From a virus: a DNA stretch of 35,976 bases. Below are positions 29,686 to 35,976 of this stretch, piece after piece. The stretch lies in IMG/VR virus record IMGVR_UViG_3300032118_000027, positions 1 to 35,976 of that record; one strand, written 5' to 3'. Below the pieces are notes generated by a model. That model was not told the DNA's origin. It did not search any database and was given only the letters and a program-made list of their open reading frames with translations. The position numbers and the translations under genes are program-made. Position 1 is the first letter of the stretch, and each line of letters begins with the position of its first letter.

Positions 29686-30042
29686 ATGGAAAACTTGATA
29701 TCATTATTATTTCTGGCCAGAGACTTCGCTCATCGTGAGCATCTGCACACAACATCGTATTCACAACATATGGCTTTGCGTAGCTTTTACGAAGATATTT
29801 TGGACATTGCAGATTCAATAGCCGAAGCCTATCAAGGTCGTTTCGGGCTGATGTCTTTGGTGCCGATAATAGGCCATACAGCCGACACACCGATAGTCGA
29901 GATTCTGAAAACACATCTAAAATGGATTGACGATAATCGTTACGCCGTTGTGGATAAGAAAGAAACCACTTTGCAAAATTTGATCGATGAAGCTGTCGCC
30001 ATCTATTATGAAGCGCTTTATAAACTGGAAAATTTAAGTTAG
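29686..30042 (+). CDS. Helical protein of DUF5856 (Dps-like) type
   Basis: A 118-residue helical protein. ATG 29686 is chosen over ATG 29629, which would overlap the previous gene and lacks a ribosome site. The pattern LLFLARDFAHREHLHTTSYS, then HMALRSFYEDILDIADSIAE, then AYQG is shared by short tailed-phage proteins (DUF5856) that recall ferritin/Dps four-helix bundles through their histidines and acidic residues. Metal binding is not shown. The gene is two bases ahead of the holin. Function unknown. Confidence 0.6.
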   Translation: MENLISLLFLARDFAHREHLHTTSYSQHMALRSFYEDILDIADSIAEAYQGRFGLMSLVPIIGHTADTPIVEILKTHLKWIDDNRYAVVDKKETTLQNLIDEAVAIYYEALYKLENLS

Positions 30043-30044
30043 AT

Positions 30045-30479
30045 ATGTTCGGAATAGATGATGCAATAAATTCGGTGAGCACTCTGGCCACGACTGTGGT
30101 TTCGAGAATATGGCCCGATGCCACCGTGGTGGAAAAAGCCAAATTGGACCAAATGGCCAGTGAAATAACCAATGAATATAATTTGGTTATTGGCCAATTG
30201 GATATAAATAAAGTGGAAGCAAGTAGCACTCATTTCTTTGTCGCCGGTGCAAGACCTGCGGCCATGTGGGTGGGTGTTATTTCTTTATTTTATATGGGAA
30301 TTGGAGTTAGTCTATTGTCGTGGGTGGCAAGTTGTTTTGGTTTACCCACACCCCCTGTGTTGAGTGATTATACGTCAACAGATATCCTGACAGGTTTGTT
30401 GGGGTTGGGTGGTTTACGCACTTTTGATAAAGTGAAAGGCATAGACACCAAAAACATACATTTAATACAACCAAGGTAG
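30045..30479 (+). CDS. 3TM-type holin
   Basis: A 144-residue protein. A helical amphipathic first half (VVEKAKLDQMASEITNEYNL) leads to FFVAGARPAAMWVGVISLFY, a long hydrophobic helix, a second one (GIGVSLLSWVASCFGLP), then LTGLLGLGGLRTFDKVKGI. The order A-R-P-A-x-x-W and L-L-G-L-G-G-x-R-T-x-D-K is the signature of the three-membrane-segment holin family (Pfam Holin_3TMs). It would open the inner membrane so that the endolysin at 31388 can reach the wall. Confidence 0.85.
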   Translation: MFGIDDAINSVSTLATTVVSRIWPDATVVEKAKLDQMASEITNEYNLVIGQLDINKVEASSTHFFVAGARPAAMWVGVISLFYMGIGVSLLSWVASCFGLPTPPVLSDYTSTDILTGLLGLGGLRTFDKVKGIDTKNIHLIQPR

Positions 30480-30487
30480 TAGGATTT

Positions 30488-31165
30488 ATGCGTAAGCCTA
30501 AAAAGTCAAGGGAAGTGATCTCCACACCTGAACGTCAATCAAAACTCTTGAAACCCAGAAACGAGAATCAAAAAGAATTGATGCGTTCTATCCGTAATGA
30601 TTTTATAACCATAGCATGTGGACCAGCCGGTACAGGTAAGACGTACATCGGTGCAAGCTTAGCTATGGATATGTTATTGGCGGGTGCAGTAAAGACAATA
30701 ATACTAACAAGACCCTATATTCCCGCAGGTGAGAAATTGGGCTTTATTCCGGGAGAGATTTCGGAAAAGTTCGCTCCATATTTAGAACCTTATATGGATT
30801 GCTTCTCAGACCGCGTGGGTAAACTCCTGGTCAGCGCAATGATAGCTGACGGTCGTATACAAGCCAAACCTATTTCATTTATCCAAGGTAAAACATTTAA
30901 CGATTCAATGATCTTGGTGGATGAAGTTGAAAATGCCACAGATGATCAAATTAAATTAATCTTGACCCGTATGGGTGAGAATACTAAAGCCGTACTTATG
31001 GGAGATCCCGCCCAGACATACATAAATAATTCAGGCTTTACGAAAGCGATGGAAATACTCAAAGATGTCCCCAGATTGGGTATTGTTAGATTCAATGTAA
31101 GTGATGTAGTACGTTCAGTGACATGTCGTCACGTTTTAGAAGCATATGAGAAGGTTGGAAAATGA
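30488..31165 (+). CDS. phoH: PhoH-like P-loop ATPase
   Basis: A 225-residue PhoH-type protein with an AGGATT site. Motifs: LKPRNENQKELMRSI (the Q-motif-like region), Walker A CGPAGTGKTYIG, LTRPYIPAGEKLGFIPGEIS, Walker B MILVDEVENAT, and MGDPAQTY. This order is the standard for phage PhoH. The biochemical role in phages is not settled; helicase/ATPase and RNA-related activity are known for family members. The gene stands between holin and endolysin, unlike the usual place near replication genes. Confidence 0.9.
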   Translation: MRKPKKSREVISTPERQSKLLKPRNENQKELMRSIRNDFITIACGPAGTGKTYIGASLAMDMLLAGAVKTIILTRPYIPAGEKLGFIPGEISEKFAPYLEPYMDCFSDRVGKLLVSAMIADGRIQAKPISFIQGKTFNDSMILVDEVENATDDQIKLILTRMGENTKAVLMGDPAQTYINNSGFTKAMEILKDVPRLGIVRFNVSDVVRSVTCRHVLEAYEKVGK

Positions 31166-31404
31166 TAGCGGATTTCAAAAAAGCAAAAGATAAAAGAGAT
31201 GGAATCAGAACGGCAAATGAAATACTTGACGAAGCTAAAGACACTCTAGCTGAAGTGTTATTGTTGGGTGTAACAAACGATTCTGAGATGTACTTTACAT
31301 CGACATTCACAGATAAAGCTAAAATGCTTTTCTTGATTGAACAATTCAAATTCGAATTACTTGCCGGTGTTTATGATGAGGATGCTGATGGCGACGAATA
31401 TTGA
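31162..31404 (+). CDS. Hypothetical protein, 80 aa
   Basis: An 80-residue protein overlapping the PhoH stop by four bases (ATGA). It has a basic helical start (ADFKKAKDKRDGIRTANEIL), a central hydrophobic helix (LAEVLLLGVTN) and an acidic tail (YDEDADGDEY). It overlaps the endolysin start by 17 bases. Function unknown; coupling to PhoH and endolysin suggests translation late in infection. Confidence 0.55.
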   Translation: MIADFKKAKDKRDGIRTANEILDEAKDTLAEVLLLGVTNDSEMYFTSTFTDKAKMLFLIEQFKFELLAGVYDEDADGDEY

Positions 31405-31990
31405 TATGATGCTGACCGCTGAACAATTACATCTCATGCTGCCTCGTGCTTCCGATAAAAATGTAAAGCTTTATCTCGGTCCACTCAACACAGCCATGGA
31501 GAAATTTGAGATATCTACCCCATTGCGTATAGCGGCCTTTATTGCACAATTAGGACATGAGAGTGGTTCGCTATATTATGTTGAAGAATTGGCAGATGGT
31601 TCCGCTTATGAATATAGAAAAGATTTGGGGAATTTGGAAGAAGCCGCACTGACAGCAGCCCACAGTAACAAGTCAACTACAGGCAAATGGTTTAAAGGTC
31701 ATGGTTTGTTTCAAATTACCGGTTACTACAATCACAAATTGTGCGGTGATGCGTTGGGTTTGGATCTTGTCAACAACCCACGACAACTGTGTGATCCCGA
31801 ATATGCTACTTTATCTGCGGCATGGTTTTGGGATTTGCATAAATTGAATATACAGGCCGACAGCGAGGCTTTCGGCAAAATCACAAAAACAATAAATGGT
31901 GGTTTTAACGGAGCAGCGCAAAGAATCGCACTTTATTCCAATTGCAAGAAGGTTTTACAGTGCGATATGTCCCAGGGGTTACCTTCGTAA
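31388..31990 (+). CDS. GH19-type endolysin
   Basis: A 200-residue lysozyme/chitinase-fold (GH19) endolysin. Features: catalytic Glu58 in AQLGHESGS, a second glutamate near position 67 (YYVEELADG), FKGHGLFQITGYYNHK (substrate groove and G-x-x-Q-x-T/I), NNPRQLCDPEYATLSAAWFW, and TKTINGGFNG. It lacks a signal peptide, so it depends on the holin. ATG 31388 is preferred to the upstream ATG 31337, which is further inside the previous gene. It hydrolyses peptidoglycan at the end of infection. Confidence 0.9.
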   Translation: MATNIDMMLTAEQLHLMLPRASDKNVKLYLGPLNTAMEKFEISTPLRIAAFIAQLGHESGSLYYVEELADGSAYEYRKDLGNLEEAALTAAHSNKSTTGKWFKGHGLFQITGYYNHKLCGDALGLDLVNNPRQLCDPEYATLSAAWFWDLHKLNIQADSEAFGKITKTINGGFNGAAQRIALYSNCKKVLQCDMSQGLPS

Positions 31991-32016
31991 TCTTTAAAGA
32001 AACAAAATACGGAAGC

Positions 32017-32049
32017 AGAGTACTCTACTCCACAAGATTAGTGTACTCT
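32017..32049 (+). repeat. Inverted repeat after endolysin gene
   Basis: AGAGTAC (32017-32023) pairs with GTACTCT (32043-32049) over a 19-base loop. The left arm is part of a palindrome (AGAGTACTCT), so alternative pairings exist. No T-tract follows. It might be an RNA-processing or binding site in the 90-base gap before the next gene. Confidence 0.4.
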
Positions 32050-32080
32050 GATAATTACATTAAACAATTTAGGAATGACA

Positions 32081-32260
32081 ATGAAAGAGCAAGCAGAAAC
32101 AGTAACACCAGTAGTTGAACCAGTAGTTATAGCGGTATCACCTATATCTGAATGGAAAATAAGAATCTTGGATAACAGCACTTACGTGCTTACAGAGCCT
32201 TTGACAAACAAAGAGATTTTCTGTAGTTCTCTTGATATTGAAAACATCTTGAGAAACTAA
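32081..32260 (+). CDS. Hypothetical protein, 59 aa
   Basis: A 59-residue protein. ATG 32081 has AGGA six bases upstream; ATG 32075 would place this site directly against the start, so 32081 is chosen. A T/V/P-rich first part (ETVTPVVEPVVIAVSPIS) precedes a compact part (WKIRILDNSTYVLTEPLTNK). It starts the head-gene segment, one base before the portal gene. Function unknown. Confidence 0.55.
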   Translation: MKEQAETVTPVVEPVVIAVSPISEWKIRILDNSTYVLTEPLTNKEIFCSSLDIENILRN

Positions 32261-32261
32261 A

Positions 32262-33860
32262 ATGGCTGTTATTAACGCTGCCCAATCTTCGATCAAACAG
32301 GTTGCGGATCCAAATGCAGAATATGAATCTCTAAAACCATTATGGAACAAGACAAGAGCTATTTGTAGTGGGGAGCGTTTTGTTAAAGATTTCGACAACT
32401 ATGTTGATCCTGTCTTTTTCAGTAATCTCTTATTACCGTTTTCTCCATCTATGTCGCAACAGCAATACTCTTTTTATAAAGCTGAAGCTGAATTACCGGG
32501 CATCACGGCACAGTTTGCCAAAATGTTGGTCGGAGGGTTGTTACGCAAACAACCGATATTGAAACTACCAGCAAGTGTGCCGGAAGAAGCCAAGAATTGG
32601 ATAATGAATGAATTCGGCAAAGACGATGCTCCGCTCACATCGTTTCTTGATTCAGCTCTTTGGGAAGAAGTTCAAACATCTCGTGCATGGGTCTTCGTCG
32701 ACTATCCTTCAGTTACGAATATCGATAGTCTTTCAAAAGAAGAAGCTGATAAACTCAAACCATATCCAGTTCTCCATCAAGCTGAAGCTATTGTAAATTG
32801 GAGAACTCGCGCCAATTCTTTTGGAAAAACTGTGTTGGACAGAGTAATCGTTCGTGGCTATGATGAGTCATATGGAGAAAACGAATGGCATCCATCATAC
32901 CGTGACACGGCTCGTGTTCATGAACTAGATGAAAGCGGTTTTTATCAAATACGTGTATTTCAGAGACCTGCTGCCAGTACCAATGTGCCAATCATTGACG
33001 GTAAACAGTATCGAGACTATTCTCGTAATCGTGCACCTTTCGAATTGATTGATACAATTACTGATATTCTTGACAATGGTGAACGTTTGACGGAGATTCC
33101 TGCATGGCCTTTGAACGGTAACACAGACGTCGTTGAACCTATGTTGATGTCCATCATCGACAAAGAAGTGAGTCTGTACAATAAGATAAGCAGACGTAAT
33201 CATCTCTTGTATGGTGCGTCAACATATACACCGATAATAATATCCGATATGCCGGATGAAGCCTTCACAGATATTGTCAACGCGGGACTGGGCTCTTGGA
33301 TAAGACTCCGACAAGGCGATGATGCGAAGGTTCTTGAAACACCCACAGCTGCGTTGGCCGATATGGATAGAGCAATATCTTCATCCATCGAAGAAATGGC
33401 CAAATTGGGTATTCGTATGCTATCTCCGGAATCTGCACAATCTGGTGTGGCTTTGGAAATAAGGAATGCGGCTCAGACGGCACAACTCGGCACATTGAGT
33501 AACAAAATTAGCAATGTGATGAAACAAATTATATGCTGTATGGTGAACTGGAGATACGGACTGGAAATCAACTCCAGTGATATTGAATTCACCTTGACTT
33601 CAGATTTTAACCCAGTACCTCTCGGTTCGGATTGGTTAAGATTGGCGACGGAATGGTATCAAAATGGACTAATACCCAGATCTGTTTGGATTCAGTTGTT
33701 GAAACACAATGATATGATTGAACCTGAATTCGATGATGATGCCGCAAAAGAAGAAATAACTTCCGATGACTTGATTATGCCTCCGACTCAACAGAACGAT
33801 GCATATGCTCAAGATATCAGTGGAAATCAACCATTAAAGAAAACCCAGGTGAAAAAATGA
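32262..33860 (+). CDS. Portal protein (DUF4055 type)
   Basis: A 532-residue protein. The N-terminal part (LKPLWNKTRAICSGERFVKD, then LPGITAQFAKMLVGGLLRKQ and QTSRAWVFVDYPSV) and the central part (IPAWPLNGNTDVVEPMLMSI, then SRRNHLLYGASTYTPIIIS) follow the DUF4055 portal-like family, whose members stand next to terminase and MuF genes. A portal forms the dodecameric DNA channel at one vertex. T7-type portals look different, so the head module is of another lineage than the replication genes. No enzymatic motif is expected; the role is inferred from family and context. Confidence 0.75.
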   Translation: MAVINAAQSSIKQVADPNAEYESLKPLWNKTRAICSGERFVKDFDNYVDPVFFSNLLLPFSPSMSQQQYSFYKAEAELPGITAQFAKMLVGGLLRKQPILKLPASVPEEAKNWIMNEFGKDDAPLTSFLDSALWEEVQTSRAWVFVDYPSVTNIDSLSKEEADKLKPYPVLHQAEAIVNWRTRANSFGKTVLDRVIVRGYDESYGENEWHPSYRDTARVHELDESGFYQIRVFQRPAASTNVPIIDGKQYRDYSRNRAPFELIDTITDILDNGERLTEIPAWPLNGNTDVVEPMLMSIIDKEVSLYNKISRRNHLLYGASTYTPIIISDMPDEAFTDIVNAGLGSWIRLRQGDDAKVLETPTAALADMDRAISSSIEEMAKLGIRMLSPESAQSGVALEIRNAAQTAQLGTLSNKISNVMKQIICCMVNWRYGLEINSSDIEFTLTSDFNPVPLGSDWLRLATEWYQNGLIPRSVWIQLLKHNDMIEPEFDDDAAKEEITSDDLIMPPTQQNDAYAQDISGNQPLKKTQVKK

Positions 33861-34036
33861 TAAATGGAAATAAGAAAGCGCAAGAAACTGATGGAATAAC
33901 ACCAACTCATATAGCTCACGCAAAAGCAGGGATGAAAATTATGAGTGGCCAGCAATCACCAATGGCAGTAACTTCAACCGAATCACCTAAAGTAGTTTCA
34001 GAAAAACCGATTAAATATAATTTTTCAAAGAAATAG
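33857..34036 (+). CDS. Small disordered protein between portal and MuF genes
   Basis: A 59-residue protein overlapping the portal stop by four bases (ATGA). It is polar and serine-, threonine- and lysine-rich (TPTHIAHAKAGMKIMSGQQS, then a tail ending KYNFSKK), and probably flexible. The overlap supports translation. It might be a small head accessory or scaffold-related peptide. No family recognised. Confidence 0.55.
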   Translation: MINGNKKAQETDGITPTHIAHAKAGMKIMSGQQSPMAVTSTESPKVVSEKPIKYNFSKK

Positions 34037-34045
34037 GAAAAACAC

Positions 34046-35976
34046 ATGGCCATCAATAGTAACACCGAAATTTATGACAAAGCTATAGATAGAGCTGCAA
34101 TGGTAAGGCTTTTTGAAAGACGAGTTAATGGTAAGGTATCGCTGGTACTTGATGGTCATGTTGTTCGCTTGGATAAGTTGATACGTGATGCGAATTTATC
34201 TCAAAAAGGTCTGAACACATTCAGAGAAGCCGTCGATCAGGAACTTAAAGGAACTTATCGAGAAGCACTGAATGTGTCAAAGAAAGACCTGACATCACTC
34301 GCGGCCGATCAGCTTTCCTTCACTTATCAAACATTGGAAACAACAATGGGTAAGATTTGGAAAGTCAATCGACCGACAATTATACCTGAAAGTCTCGTAC
34401 TCGAGAGACCGCTGTACAATGACCAGACTCTTGCAGCGGGCTGGGTGGGTGTAAGCTTAGACGAAAGAAAAAGATTAGAACAAGTAATACGAAAAGGTAT
34501 TGCTTCCGGTCATACGCCAAATGAGATTGCCCTTGAAGTTAGAAAGGGCAATTTTCACAATATTTCGAGAAACCAATCTCAATCCCTTGTGGTGACAGCG
34601 ATCACAAGTGTTAAAGCTCAAGCAGACTTGGCGGTTTACAAAACCAACGAAAAAGCCCTGACGGGATGGCAATATGTGGCCGTTCTGGACGCGAGGACGA
34701 CACCTCTGTGTGCGCATCGCGACGGGCATATCTACCCTATGAGCGACACAGCGCACTTGCCTCCGGCGCACTGGTATTGCCGTTCGACTACGGTTCCTGT
34801 TTTTAAATCTTGGAATGACATCTCGAAGATAGAAAACAGTGCTCAAGTAAGACGAACAAATATGGCAAACTTGACCAAAGAACAAATAGCCTTTTACGAT
34901 GGACAGACTCCATTGGCCGAATCGTACAACAAGTGGTTGATGAGACAGCCACACGCTGTACAGTTAAAACATCTGGGTGATTATCAGAAAATGGAACTAT
35001 TCCAATCAGGGCAACTGACTGTAGACGGTTTTACAAATTCAGCAGGTAACACGATAGGTATTAAAGAGCTGAGAGCCATGACTGATTCAGGTTACACTCT
35101 ACCCAATGATACTATTAAGTTTGCCAACGCCAAAGCTAAACTGGATTCAATGCAGTTGTGGGCAACAAAGCCTGATGATTTCATAAATGATGCCAAACTT
35201 GCAAAAACACTTCAAGATTATTATTTGCTACAATCTGGTGAATTGGATGGTACACTTTCATTGACCAATTATCGAGGAACCCTAATCGGTAATAAGAAAT
35301 CGGCAAAGAAGCGTGTATTGACATCTCCTCCAAAAGAAGAGCAGATGAAATACAATCCAATCACAAGCAGATATGAAGATGTTCGTATATACCAGCCGAA
35401 TATTTCTGTATTGAATAATAACTTACGGCTTATGCGTGAAAGCGACAAGCTCTTATCCAAAGACAAAGAGTTTCTTGAGACATTCATTGGTGGTTTGTCA
35501 GAAAAAATGAGTGCGAATGAACGTGCGGCCGTGGTTGATAATCTTCGTATAGTGTTCGGCAGGTATCGTGAGAATGGAGAACTTTGGGGCAACTTCAAAG
35601 CTGTTACACAAAGTCAGATTAAGTTTGACATAATGAACGTATCAGACGCAATCGAAACACAATTGCGCAAAGACACTGATCCGTTGAAGAAACTATTACT
35701 CGATGACTACATAGATCCTGTACTTGGACCGACACAACTTCAAACCTTGCATGACAACTTTTTGGATAATATTGTGGCGAGGAATAGGTGGGAAGATACT
35801 CAAGCACCTGCAATCGCACGTGAACTTCGTAATACATTTAATTACAAGATACCTTTGAAACTGAAGAATCGCATATCGGATAGTGAACTTCAACAGTTTT
35901 ATCTGCGGTTTGCTCAACGTTTAAGTATGGCGGATATGCCCGATCGTGATCAATTTGCGGTGACATTGGGACGTGA
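34046..35976 (+). CDS. MuF-like minor head protein with long extension, 3' end outside window
   Basis: A frame open from ATG 34046 (AGGAAA upstream) to the window edge, at least 643 residues. Residues about 130-255 match the phage Mu gpF/SPP1 gp7 minor head domain: SLDERKRLEQVIRKGIASGH, then VAVLDARTTPLCAHRDG (Cys222, His224) and PPAHWYCRSTTVPVF, the cysteine/histidine pattern of the family. The protein is needed in the family for head assembly or DNA exit. The 390 or more residues that follow are mostly helical and unlike MuF. Such C-terminal extensions can carry ejected enzymes or toxins; what this one does cannot be told here. Confidence 0.8.
   Translation, partial: MAINSNTEIYDKAIDRAAMVRLFERRVNGKVSLVLDGHVVRLDKLIRDANLSQKGLNTFREAVDQELKGTYREALNVSKKDLTSLAADQLSFTYQTLETTMGKIWKVNRPTIIPESLVLERPLYNDQTLAAGWVGVSLDERKRLEQVIRKGIASGHTPNEIALEVRKGNFHNISRNQSQSLVVTAITSVKAQADLAVYKTNEKALTGWQYVAVLDARTTPLCAHRDGHIYPMSDTAHLPPAHWYCRSTTVPVFKSWNDISKIENSAQVRRTNMANLTKEQIAFYDGQTPLAESYNKWLMRQPHAVQLKHLGDYQKMELFQSGQLTVDGFTNSAGNTIGIKELRAMTDSGYTLPNDTIKFANAKAKLDSMQLWATKPDDFINDAKLAKTLQDYYLLQSGELDGTLSLTNYRGTLIGNKKSAKKRVLTSPPKEEQMKYNPITSRYEDVRIYQPNISVLNNNLRLMRESDKLLSKDKEFLETFIGGLSEKMSANERAAVVDNLRIVFGRYRENGELWGNFKAVTQSQIKFDIMNVSDAIETQLRKDTDPLKKLLLDDYIDPVLGPTQLQTLHDNFLDNIVARNRWEDTQAPAIARELRNTFNYKIPLKLKNRISDSELQQFYLRFAQRLSMADMPDRDQFAVTLGR

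Noticed and set aside
1-35976. CRISPR array, tRNA genes, integrase or repressor
   Set aside because: No spaced direct repeats, cloverleaf, tyrosine/serine recombinase motifs or lysogeny-type divergent promoters were recognised.

Overview
The window is about 36 kb of a virulent tailed-phage genome. Every supported gene lies on the + strand, packed with overlapping stops and starts, and base composition is AT-leaning (roughly 40% GC by eye). The replication and transcription genes are T7-like: a single-subunit RNA polymerase, family A DNA polymerase, fused primase-helicase, acidic-tailed SSB, 5'-3' exonuclease and ATP-dependent ligase. The head genes are not T7-like: the portal resembles DUF4055 and is followed by a MuF-type head protein. 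I infer a mosaic podo- or siphovirus of a Gram-negative, possibly aquatic, bacterium. The host cannot be read from the sequence, and no integrase, repressor, tRNA or CRISPR array was seen.

Layout. 1-990: small early genes ending in a strong terminator. 998-4193: the RNA polymerase gene, split by a group I intron (1908-2693) that carries an HNH homing endonuclease. 4203-5600: small genes, then SSB between a candidate phage promoter and a terminator. 5625-18052: replication and nucleotide metabolism (DUF3310 protein, DNA polymerase, 2OG oxygenase, MazG-like, exonuclease, GIY-YIG-like protein, primase-helicase, NrdA/NrdB, DNA ligase). 18062-23404: an accessory block of short overlapping genes, with dCMP deaminase, a ClpX-type zinc finger, a DUF1566/C-type-lectin-like protein and a three-repeat protein that has its own promoter and terminator. 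23412-23829: terminator, third promoter and a 300-base leader. 23830-35976: packaging and virion genes (terminase subunits, fibre/baseplate proteins, holin, PhoH, GH19 endolysin, portal, MuF head protein cut by the window edge).

How it works together. The phage RNA polymerase would transcribe from a perfectly conserved 17-bp element found three times, at 5013, 21201 and 23513. Each copy is intergenic and points at a gene or module likely to need high expression. NrdA/NrdB, dCMP deaminase, MazG and the T7 gp1.7-like protein reshape nucleotide pools for the polymerase, primase-helicase, SSB, exonuclease and ligase. Terminase, portal and MuF build and fill the head; the fibre genes give host contact; the 3TM holin and GH19 endolysin lyse the cell.

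Most notable: the intron, with a 7-bp P1 helix that places the splice site; the promoter family; the stand-alone triple-repeat protein; the long leader before the terminase genes; the asparagine-rich lectin-like protein; and the miniature ClpX-type zinc finger. All family names come from motif reading by eye, not from a database search.
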